Source of the DNA: an uncultured Clostridia bacterium
Lineage (GTDB): Bacteria; Bacillota; Clostridia; TANB77; CAG-508
Reading direction: 5' to 3'
DNA length: 5,411 nucleotides
NCBI GenBank assembly: GCA_944391895.1
Contig: CALXVF010000087.1
Coordinates: 1-5,411 of the forward strand
Shown: positions 1-5,411 of the stretch, in pieces
Numbering within the stretch: position 1 is the stretch's first letter
Layout of the letters: every line of letters starts with the position of its first letter
Made by a program: the position numbers and the translations under genes
The notes under the pieces: model-generated
The model's input: only the letters and a program-made list of their open reading frames with translations
What the model was told of the DNA's origin: nothing
Database searches by the model: none

Positions 1-1028
1 ACAGCAAATTCTGTCATACTATCAAAGAATTTTCTTCCTTGTTCTCCACCTTTTGGAACTATAATTACTTTTATAGTTTTATTTTTGAATGCATTAAACT
101 CTGTATTTTTAAATAAATTTGTTGCATCTTGGATTATAAGTGGATTTCTCAAGTCTGGCTTATCAATTCCATATTTCTCCATTGCTTCTCTATATGGTAT
201 TCTTACAAATGGTCCTTCATCAACTTTCCAATTTGTATGTTCTTTCAATACTGCTGGTACCACAGTTTCTATAACTTTGAAAACATCTTCTTGTGTTGCA
301 AATGACATTTCAAAATCTAGTTGATAGAATTCACCTGGTGCTCTATCTGATCTTGGGTCTTCATCTCTAAAGCATGGTGCTATTTGATAATATTTATCAA
401 ATCCAGAAACCATCAAAAGTTGTTTAAATTGTTGTGGTGCTTGAGGAAGAGCATAAAATTCTCCGCTATGTAATCTACTTGGTACTAAATAGTCTCTTGC
501 ACCTTCTGGTGATGAATTAGCTAAAATTGGAGTTTGTACTTCAGTAAAACCTAATTCATCCATTTTATTTCTAAGAGATTTCATAACTTTTGAACGTAAT
601 AAAATATTGTTATGTATTCTTTCATTTCTTAAATCTAAATATCTGTATTGTAATCTTAAATCTTCTCTAACATTTTCTATATCTATTTTTTCAGAGTTGA
701 TTTCAAAAGGTAATGTACTTTTACATTTACCTAATACTTCTATTTTTTTTGCTTCTATTTCTATTTCTCCTGTTGGCATTTTAGGATTTTTATTAGAACG
801 TTCAACAACAGTACCTGTTACACTTATTACAGACTCTGGATTTACATTTTCCATTTGCTCTTTTAGTTCATCTGTTGTTATTACAATTTGTGTAATTCCT
901 TTTTCATCTCTTAAGTCCACAAATTGCATAGAGCCAAGATTTCTTATTCTTTGTACCCATCCTGCTAACATTACTTCTTCATTTACATTTTTTATATTTA
1001 ATTCTCCGCAATTATGATTTCTATACAT
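1..1028 (-). CDS. aspS: Aspartyl-tRNA synthetase, N-terminal 342 residues (3' end beyond window)
   Basis: Class II synthetase that charges tRNA-Asp with aspartate in the cytoplasm. The visible part gives 342 codons plus two bases, and bacterial AspRS is usually about 590 residues, so roughly 58% is present. Seen in order: an N-terminal OB-fold anticodon-binding domain (about residues 15-105, with FVDLRD at 36-41 and ITQIV at 45-49); the start of the catalytic domain with LRYLDLRN-like helix (RYLDLRN 129-135); the aspartate-binding segment SPEGARDYLVPSR at 173-185; QAPQQFKQLLM at 196-206; and motif 2 beginning FRDED at 220-224. After about residue 285 the bacterial GAD insertion domain begins. 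Motif 3 lies outside the window. The start ATG at 1028-1026 is chosen because MYRNHNCGEL is the usual AspRS opening and an AGGAAG site (1040-1035) sits 6 bases upstream. It is transcribed from its own promoter after dtd. Motif 2 reads DPRSDRAPGEFYQLD, unlike the Bacillus-type EFTQID form as I remember it. Confidence 0.97.
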   Translation of the reverse strand, partial: MYRNHNCGELNIKNVNEEVMLAGWVQRIRNLGSMQFVDLRDEKGITQIVITTDELKEQMENVNPESVISVTGTVVERSNKNPKMPTGEIEIEAKKIEVLGKCKSTLPFEINSEKIDIENVREDLRLQYRYLDLRNERIHNNILLRSKVMKSLRNKMDELGFTEVQTPILANSSPEGARDYLVPSRLHSGEFYALPQAPQQFKQLLMVSGFDKYYQIAPCFRDEDPRSDRAPGEFYQLDFEMSFATQEDVFKVIETVVPAVLKEHTNWKVDEGPFVRIPYREAMEKYGIDKPDLRNPLIIQDATNLFKNTEFNAFKNKTIKVIIVPKGGEQGRKFFDSMTEFA

Positions 1029-1063
1029 GACTATCTTCCTTCTTATTTATTTTTGCTTTATCT

Positions 1064-1092
1064 ATTATACTTATTTTTTACCAGTTTTTCAA
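1064..1092 (-). promoter_or_regulatory. Sigma-A-type promoter of aspS
   Basis: Reading the minus strand, TTGAAA (1092-1087) is followed by a 17-base spacer and a perfect TATAAT (1069-1064). Transcription would start near 1057, giving a leader of only about 30 bases before the aspS ATG. It sits in the 85-base gap between dtd and aspS. There is no terminator hairpin after dtd, so aspS may also receive read-through from the upstream operon. The leader is too short to hold a T-box. No experimental start is known to me. Confidence 0.82.
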
Positions 1093-1113
1093 TAGTTTTA
1101 GCTTAATTCTGTA

Positions 1114-1548
1114 TTATCTTTCTAACAAAATAGTAACTGGACCACTATTTTGAAGAGTTACTTCCATATGTGCACCAAAGACTCCCTTTTCTACATGTAT
1201 TTCTTTTTCACATTCTTTGCAAAAATATTCATAAAGCTCATTTGCTTTATCTGGTTTTGCAGCATTTATAAAAGATGGTCTATTTCCTGATGAACAATCT
1301 GCATATAAAGTAAACTGAGATATTAAAAGAAGTTCTCCTTTTACATCTTTTATATTTAAATTCATTTTTCCATTTTCATCTTCAAATATTCTAAGATTTA
1401 ATAACTTTTTAGCTAGATATTCCGCTTCTTTTTCCGTATCATTTGGTCCTATTCCAACTAAAACCATAAAGCCTTTATCTATTTTTCCTACAACTTTATT
1501 ATCTACTTCAACTTTTGAATTATTTACTCTTTGAACTACTAATCTCAT
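1114..1548 (-). CDS. dtd: D-aminoacyl-tRNA deacylase (DTD)
   Basis: Cytoplasmic proofreading enzyme that hydrolyses D-amino acids from mischarged tRNA (known also to clear Gly-tRNA-Ala), releasing free tRNA. It works as a homodimer. The 144-residue protein has the full family length of about 145-150. It opens with MRLVVQRV and carries both family signatures: SQFTLYA at 77-83 (with the conserved Thr80) and NSGPVT at 134-139, whose Gly136-Pro137 is the Gly-cisPro element inserted into the partner's active site to reject L-substrates. GNRPSF at 88-93 is also typical. The start ATG (1548-1546) overlaps the stop of the upstream methyltransferase as ATGA, and a GAGGGA-type ribosome site lies just upstream inside that gene, so the two are almost surely co-transcribed and translationally coupled. 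Being followed by aspS fits the common clostridial clustering of dtd with tRNA synthetases. Confidence 0.97.
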   Translation of the reverse strand: MRLVVQRVNNSKVEVDNKVVGKIDKGFMVLVGIGPNDTEKEAEYLAKKLLNLRIFEDENGKMNLNIKDVKGELLLISQFTLYADCSSGNRPSFINAAKPDKANELYEYFCKECEKEIHVEKGVFGAHMEVTLQNSGPVTILLER

Positions 1549-2321
1549 ATTATTCCCTCAATCTTTTCTCTTACATACTCATATATCATTATTGATGCTG
1601 CAACAGAAGCATTTAAACTTTCTGTTTTTCCCATCATCGGAATTTTTACTTTATAATCTGAAGTGTCTTGTATTTCTTCTGAAACTCCATTTGCTTCATT
1701 TCCGATTATAACTATTTTTTTATTATAGTCGATATCATATATATTTTTGTCAGTTTGTAAAGATGTGCTAACCAGTTCAAATCCATTTTGTTTTAATGAT
1801 TTCAAAGTTTCTAGCAAATTTTCTACTTCTATTATTTGAATTCTAAATATTGCTCCCATTGTTGACCTTACAACCTTTGGACTATATGCATCTACTGTTC
1901 CCCTTGAAACTATTAATTGTTTTATATTTGCACTATCTAATGTTCTAATTATAGTTCCAATATTTCCTGGGTCTTGTACATCATCAAGTGCCATAATATA
2001 ATCAGCTTTTTCATCAATTTTTCTTTGTTCCTTTTTATATACAACTGCTAGAATTCCTTGAGGAGTTTTCACTTCTGTCAATTCTTTAAATACATTTTCA
2101 GTAACAAGAATAAATTTATAATTATTAATTTTTTCCACATATTTTTGATTATGATTTGCAAATTCTTCTGTCATTATGATTATATCTATTTTTACAGATT
2201 CTTGAATTGCTTCATCTATCATTTTATGCCCTTCAATTATATATTTCTCATTTCTATATTTCTTTTCTTTTAGTCTTTTCACTTCTTTAATTATATTATT
2301 TTCTTTACTTGAAATTATCAT
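1545..2321 (-). CDS. TrmH/SpoU-family RNA 2'-O-methyltransferase
   Basis: SPOUT-class methyltransferase that transfers a methyl group from S-adenosylmethionine to a ribose 2'-OH of rRNA or tRNA. Length is 258 residues, normal for the family. The N-terminal substrate-binding domain (about residues 20-95, with KYIIEGHKMIDEAI at 26-39) leads into the trefoil-knot SPOUT domain. That domain has motif 1 DPGNIGTIIRT at 117-127 with conserved Asn120 and Arg126, motif 2 IVIIGNEANGVSEE at 203-216, and motif 3 IPMMGKTESLNASVAAS at 227-243. The opening MIISSKENNIIKEVKRL and overall layout most resemble B. subtilis YsgA (RlmP), a 23S rRNA ribose methyltransferase, but RlmB-like or tRNA targets cannot be excluded. 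The ATG at 2321-2319 follows AAAGAGG with about 10 bases spacing. It is first gene of the pair with dtd (ATGA overlap). Its upstream region is shared, divergently, with the small plus-strand gene. Confidence 0.94.
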   Translation of the reverse strand: MIISSKENNIIKEVKRLKEKKYRNEKYIIEGHKMIDEAIQESVKIDIIIMTEEFANHNQKYVEKINNYKFILVTENVFKELTEVKTPQGILAVVYKKEQRKIDEKADYIMALDDVQDPGNIGTIIRTLDSANIKQLIVSRGTVDAYSPKVVRSTMGAIFRIQIIEVENLLETLKSLKQNGFELVSTSLQTDKNIYDIDYNKKIVIIGNEANGVSEEIQDTSDYKVKIPMMGKTESLNASVAASIMIYEYVREKIEGII

Positions 2322-2340
2322 ATCTCATTTACCTCTTTTA

Positions 2341-2369
2341 TTGCAAATTTATATCCAATATGCTATAAT
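2341..2369 (+). promoter_or_regulatory. Strong sigma-A promoter of the small plus-strand gene
   Basis: TTGCAA (2341-2346), a 17-base spacer, and perfect TATAAT (2364-2369), preceded by TGC at 2361-2363 so that the -10 is extended (TGn). This is a near-ideal housekeeping promoter. Transcription would begin around 2376, giving a leader of about 38 bases. A short CTTC/GAAG stem (2377-2380 with 2387-2390) could form at the very 5' end of the RNA. Confidence 0.85.
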
Positions 2370-2376
2370 TATATCA
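2368..2376 (-). promoter_or_regulatory. Possible extended -10 promoter for methyltransferase-dtd
   Basis: On the minus strand TGATATAAT forms an extended -10 (TGn plus perfect TATAAT at 2373-2368). No good -35 is visible: at 16-18 bases upstream the hexamers are TTTTTC, GTTTTT or AGTTTT, so it would rely on the TGn element. Transcription would start near 2361, about 40 bases before the methyltransferase ATG. The -10 overlaps base for base with that of the divergent plus-strand promoter. The alternative is that this operon is read through from mfd, whose end carries no minus-strand terminator with a U-tract. Confidence 0.5.
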
Positions 2377-2401
2377 CTTCGCTTTAGAAGAAAAACTTAA
2401 A

Positions 2402-2407
2402 AGGAGG
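2402..2407 (+). promoter_or_regulatory. Perfect ribosome binding site for the 52-aa gene
   Basis: AGGAGG placed 7 bases before the ATG at 2415, an ideal Shine-Dalgarno arrangement that fixes the start. Oddly, GGCTA (2406-2410) can pair with TGGCC (2416-2420), including one G-U pair, which would put part of the site and the AUG into a small hairpin with a UUUUA loop. The stem is short, so this may only modestly affect translation. Confidence 0.88.
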
Positions 2408-2414
2408 CTATTTT

Positions 2415-2573
2415 ATGGCCAAAAGGATTAACTTTCCGTATTCTCAGAAAGAAAATCGTAAGAAGCCCTCTTTTTTTTCCTCTTTGCGGGGAAAAATAAT
2501 TGGCAAGGGCTATTCTGACGATTGGCTCATCCTTGGCCCACCCCCTGCCCCTAAGCAAAAACGAAGGGGTTAA
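2415..2573 (+). CDS. Orphan 52-aa highly basic small protein
   Basis: I do not recognise this protein. It starts MAKRINFPYSQKENRKK, has a central SFFSSLRGKIIGKGYSDDW stretch, then LILGPPPAPKQKRRG to the end. It contains 13 Lys/Arg against 3 Asp/Glu (net about +10), no Cys, no signal peptide and no clear membrane segment, so binding to nucleic acid, ribosome or an acidic partner is a reasonable guess only. Coding is supported by a perfect AGGAGG 7 bases upstream, a strong promoter, and a stop 5 bases before an intrinsic terminator: a self-contained monocistronic unit. Composition is odd: I count 71 of 159 bases GC (about 45%) against 25-28% in sampled neighbour stretches. Codons include CCG, CCC, CGG, GGC and CTC, and none of the five Arg codons is AGA. 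This suggests transfer from a higher-GC source or an RNA-structure constraint. It is divergent from the methyltransferase and convergent with mfd. A structured non-coding RNA with a chance ORF is the main alternative. Confidence 0.75.
   Translation: MAKRINFPYSQKENRKKPSFFSSLRGKIIGKGYSDDWLILGPPPAPKQKRRG
2464..2569 (+). other. Potential RNA stems within the small gene's transcript
   Basis: Complementary segments found by eye. An outer stem AGCCCT (2464-2469) with AGGGCT (2506-2511) encloses a hairpin in which UUUUUCCUC (2474-2482) pairs with GGGGAAAAA (2488-2496) around a UUUGC loop, with one U-G pair. A separate stem CCCCT (2548-2552) with AGGGG (2565-2569) lies at the end of the ORF. Together with the terminator they would make most of the roughly 245-base RNA structured. 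GC-rich sequence makes some chance pairing likely, and folding energy and covariation were not computed. Confidence 0.4.
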
Positions 2574-2578
2574 TTCCA

Positions 2579-2626
2579 GCGGGTTCTGACTAACTTCAGC
2601 CAGAACCTGCTTTTATTTTATTTTTT
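2579..2626 (+). terminator. Intrinsic terminator of the small gene
   Basis: The arms GCGGGTTCTGAC (2579-2590) and GCCAGAACCTGC (2599-2610) pair over 12 positions with one G-U and one A-C mismatch. The loop is 8 bases (2591-2598), followed by the T-rich tract TTTTATTTTATTTTTT (2611-2626). It begins 5 bases after the small gene's stop. The T-tract overlaps the stop and last codons of convergent mfd. On the minus strand the same hairpin is followed by mixed sequence without a U-tract, so it should stop plus-strand transcription but not mfd efficiently. Confidence 0.93.
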
Positions 2627-5411
2627 CTAAGAACTCTTTTATTTCTTTCATAGCATCTTTTTCTATTTTTAATGTTATGTAAGGCTTTTCACCAGGTGAA
2701 AATCTTACTTTTGAACCATAATTTTCAATTATTTTCTTTAACATTTCATCAGGTATGTTTTTGAAAAAGGCTACTACTCCATTTTGTTTTTGTTGAAGCT
2801 TTATAATATTTGTTTTTCTACACAAATTCTTAATTCTTGCAATTTCTATTAAATTATTTACCTCTTTAGGCATCTCTCCATACCTATCTATTATTTCATC
2901 AATAATATTTTGAATATCTTCCTCAGTTCTTGAATTTGCTATATCTTGGTATATTTCTATTTTTTGACTAGCATTTTCAATATATTCTTCCGGTATGTAT
3001 GAAGAAATATTTAGGTCTATTGATATTTCTGGTTCCTCTTCTACTTTCTCGCCCTTCATTTCTTTTACAACTTCATCTAATAGTCTATTATACATATCAT
3101 AACCTACTTGCTCAATATGTCCATGTTGCATTTCTCCAAATATGCTTCCAGCGCCTCTTATTTGTAAATCCCTTGTTGCAATTTTAAATCCAGAACCAAA
3201 TTCAGTAAATTCTTTTATTGCTTTTAATCTTTGAGATGCATCTTCTGATAACATTTTGTCTCTTCTATAAGTAATATATGCATAAGCTTGTCTATTACTT
3301 CTTCCAACTCTTCCTCTTATCTGATAAAGTTGTGCTAATCCAAATCTATCTGCATTTTCAACTATTATTGTATTTGCGTTGGGAATATCTATTCCTGATT
3401 CAAGAATTGTCGTACAAACTAATACATTGGTTTTCCCATCAACAAAATCCTGCATTATCTCTTCTATTTCTTTTCCAGACATTTTTCCGTGCGCATAAGC
3501 TATTCTGGCTTCTGGTACTAAATTCTGAAGTTCTAATGCTTTTACACTTATTGTATCAACTATATTATATATGTAAAATACCTGTCCTCCTCTTTCTAGC
3601 TCTTTAGTGATAGCTTCTTTTATTACTTCCTTATCATATTCTAATACATAAGTCTGAATTGGTTTTCTATTTTGAGGTGGTTCGTAAATGACTGACATAT
3701 CTCTTATACCTACAATTGACATTTGAAGTGTTCTTGGAATTGGAGTTGCTGTCATTGTTAATACATCTACAGTATTTTTATAATGCTTAATTTTTTCTTT
3801 ATCTTTTACACCAAATCTATGCTCTTCATCAATTATAAGTAAACCTAAATCTTTAAATTCCACATCTTTGCTTAATATTCTGTGTGTACCTAAAACGATA
3901 TCTACTTCCCCAGTTTTTAATTTTTCTACAACATCTTTTTGCTCTTTTTTAGTTCTAAATCTATTTAACAGTTCTACTTTTATAGGATATTCTTCCATTC
4001 TTTCTTTAAATTCTTGATATTGCTGACTGGCTAAAATTGTTGTTGGAGCTAAATATGCAACTTGCTTACTATCCATGACGGCTTTAAATGCTGCTCTTAT
4101 GGCAACTTCTGTTTTACCATATCCTACATCTCCACACAAAAGTCTATCCATTGGTCTTGAATTTTCCATATCTTTTTTTACTTCTTCGATACATCTTAAT
4201 TGGTCATTTGTTTCTTTATATGGAAAACTATCTTCAAACTGTCTTTGGAAAACATTATCTTTAGAAAAAGCGAAACCCTTAGTATGTTCTCTTTTTGCAT
4301 ATAAATCTATTAATTCTTTTGCAACTGCTCTTAAATTACCTTTTACTTTTGCCTTAGTATTTTCCCAATCTTTTGTTCCTAATTTATTAAGCCTTAATGT
4401 ACCTTCTGAGCCAACATATTTTCGTACATTATCTAATGCATCTGTTGGTACATATAGCACATCTCCGTCCTTATATTTAAGTTGAATGTAATCTTTTGTT
4501 ACTCCATCTTCCTTAATTGTATTTACTCCTGTGAAAATACCTATACCATGATTTCTATGTACTATGTAATCTCCAACTTTAAGGTCTGCAAATACTATTT
4601 TTTCTCCACTTTTAAATGTATCTGAAACTTTCTTAGTTTTTTTAGTTTTTGCAAAAAATTCATCACTACTAATAACTAAAAGTTTTGTATCCTCATCTTG
4701 AAATCCATTTGTAAGTGCACCTTCTGAAATAACTACTTCTCCTGGTTTTAGTATAATATTGTCTAAATTAGGTGTTATAACAACATCTTCTTCAAGCGCC
4801 TTTTTTATTTTTTCAGCATTATCACTATTTCCTGCTAAAATTACGACTTTCTTTTTGCTTTTTATTGCCTCTTTTATACCTATTTCAAGATTTTTTACAT
4901 CTCCTTTAAATAAGTTTACTTCTTTTGTGTGAAAGTCATTTTTTAGAGTGTCACCTTCTTTTAACTCTATTGTTCTATCTATGTCATATACATATTGATT
5001 AATATTTTCTAGTGCTTCAGGAACGTCTTTTTCTTTCTCAATTAATGATTTTATTAAACTTTCGTTTTCCTTTTGAATTGCATTAATTCTTTGATTAATT
5101 TTTTCTGGTTCATCTATAAAAATTTCATAATCTTTTACATAGTCAATAAAAGTATTTTGCTTTGTATAAAACTCATTAAAATACTTATCTATTTTTGAGG
5201 TATATTCACCTTCTCTTATTATTTCAATATCTTCTAAATCATATTTTTTCTTATTCTTCTCTATTCTTTCACATACTTTTTCTACTGAATCTTCTAATAT
5301 GTTTTCAAAAGCTGGATATATAACAATGTTTTTTAACATCTCATTTGACCTTTGTGAAGATATTCTGAAAGTTCTAATAGAATCTACATCATCTCCCCAA
5401 AATTCTATTCT
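2613..5411 (-). CDS. mfd: Transcription-repair coupling factor Mfd (N-terminus beyond window)
   Basis: ATP-driven DNA translocase that removes stalled RNA polymerase from DNA lesions and recruits UvrA for nucleotide excision repair. The frame is open to the right edge: the 24 codons before the Met at 5339 read RIEFWGDDVDSIRTF...SSQRSNE, the conserved UvrB-like domain of Mfd, so that Met is internal. Visible length is 932 residues of a usual 1150-1180. In fragment numbering: the end of the UvrB-like part; a variable linker domain; the RNA-polymerase-interacting (CarD-like) domain with GDYIVHRNHGIGIF at 280-293; RecG-like helicase motifs GDVGYGKT (Walker A, 427-434), DEEH (528-531), TATPIPR (554-560), and QIRGRVGR (697-704); the TRG segment around ATRDLQIRGAGSIFGEMQHG (745-764); and the C-terminal regulatory domain with LNISSYIPEEYI (about 800-811). 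All motor residues look intact. The TAA stop is at 2615-2613, tail to tail with the small plus-strand gene. Confidence 0.98.
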   Translation of the reverse strand, partial: RIEFWGDDVDSIRTFRISSQRSNEMLKNIVIYPAFENILEDSVEKVCERIEKNKKKYDLEDIEIIREGEYTSKIDKYFNEFYTKQNTFIDYVKDYEIFIDEPEKINQRINAIQKENESLIKSLIEKEKDVPEALENINQYVYDIDRTIELKEGDTLKNDFHTKEVNLFKGDVKNLEIGIKEAIKSKKKVVILAGNSDNAEKIKKALEEDVVITPNLDNIILKPGEVVISEGALTNGFQDEDTKLLVISSDEFFAKTKKTKKVSDTFKSGEKIVFADLKVGDYIVHRNHGIGIFTGVNTIKEDGVTKDYIQLKYKDGDVLYVPTDALDNVRKYVGSEGTLRLNKLGTKDWENTKAKVKGNLRAVAKELIDLYAKREHTKGFAFSKDNVFQRQFEDSFPYKETNDQLRCIEEVKKDMENSRPMDRLLCGDVGYGKTEVAIRAAFKAVMDSKQVAYLAPTTILASQQYQEFKERMEEYPIKVELLNRFRTKKEQKDVVEKLKTGEVDIVLGTHRILSKDVEFKDLGLLIIDEEHRFGVKDKEKIKHYKNTVDVLTMTATPIPRTLQMSIVGIRDMSVIYEPPQNRKPIQTYVLEYDKEVIKEAITKELERGGQVFYIYNIVDTISVKALELQNLVPEARIAYAHGKMSGKEIEEIMQDFVDGKTNVLVCTTILESGIDIPNANTIIVENADRFGLAQLYQIRGRVGRSNRQAYAYITYRRDKMLSEDASQRLKAIKEFTEFGSGFKIATRDLQIRGAGSIFGEMQHGHIEQVGYDMYNRLLDEVVKEMKGEKVEEEPEISIDLNISSYIPEEYIENASQKIEIYQDIANSRTEEDIQNIIDEIIDRYGEMPKEVNNLIEIARIKNLCRKTNIIKLQQKQNGVVAFFKNIPDEMLKKIIENYGSKVRFSPGEKPYITLKIEKDAMKEIKEFLEKIK

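Noticed and set aside
607..1017. Open plus-strand frame of 136 codons
   Set aside because: It is antisense to the well-supported aspS frame, Ser/Phe/Ile-rich as expected for a complement, with no plus-strand ribosome site or promoter.
2058..2273. Phe/Ile-rich plus-strand frame resembling a membrane peptide
   Set aside because: It is the complement of the Lys/Glu-rich N-terminus of the methyltransferase. Apparent hydrophobicity comes from the AT-rich antisense.
2471..2480. Run of eight T inside the small gene, possible early terminator or slippage site
   Set aside because: No GC-rich hairpin precedes it. It encodes Phe20-Phe21 in an intact frame. A sequencing-length error is possible but would break an otherwise well-signalled ORF.
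2335..2617. CTTTTATT near both edges of the cassette as target-site duplication
   Set aside because: An 8-base T-rich match is expected by chance in sequence this AT-rich, and no inverted repeats accompany it.
2376..2620. Known housekeeping RNA (6S, SRP, tmRNA, RNase P) in the GC-rich cassette
   Set aside because: I saw none of their core signatures, and the perfect ribosome site plus ORF fits a gene better.
4075..4485. Open plus-strand frame of 136 codons
   Set aside because: It lies antisense to the helicase and RNA-polymerase-interacting regions of mfd, and no initiation signals precede it.

Overview
The window is a piece of a very AT-rich bacterial chromosome. Two 60-base samples I counted, 1201-1260 and 4801-4860, are 28% and 25% GC. 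Gene content, promoter style (TTGNNN-17-TATAAT) and AGGAGG-type ribosome sites fit a low-GC Firmicute, most likely a clostridium-like gut or anaerobic lineage. The lineage is inferred from style and protein flavour, not from a marker.

Four of the five genes lie on the minus strand and are ordinary information-processing genes. Reading in their direction of transcription, from right to left: mfd, the transcription-repair coupling factor, enters open at the right edge (2613-5411) and lacks only its N-terminus. Next comes a TrmH/SpoU-family RNA 2'-O-methyltransferase (1545-2321), which overlaps by ATGA with dtd, D-aminoacyl-tRNA deacylase (1114-1548). Last is aspS, aspartyl-tRNA synthetase (1-1028), which has its own promoter and runs off the left edge. 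The methyltransferase-dtd-aspS block is a small translation-quality neighbourhood.

The unusual part is the 291-base gap between mfd and the methyltransferase (2322-2612). It holds a complete plus-strand transcription unit pointing against all its neighbours. This unit has an extended -10 promoter (2341-2369), a perfect AGGAGG site (2402-2407), a 52-codon ORF (2415-2573) for a very basic protein ending in a GPPPAP-plus-KQKRRG tail, and a strong intrinsic terminator (2579-2626) starting 5 bases after the stop. The ORF is about 45% GC by my count and its codon use differs from its neighbours. Its RNA can also form several nested stems. I do not recognise the protein. It looks like an inserted single-gene cassette, or a dual coding and structured RNA, and is the best candidate here for something undescribed.

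The cassette promoter and a possible promoter of the methyltransferase-dtd operon share one palindromic -10 box, TATAATTATA (2364-2373). The cassette terminator's T-tract is also the last codons of mfd. The cassette is therefore tightly interlocked with both flanking genes.
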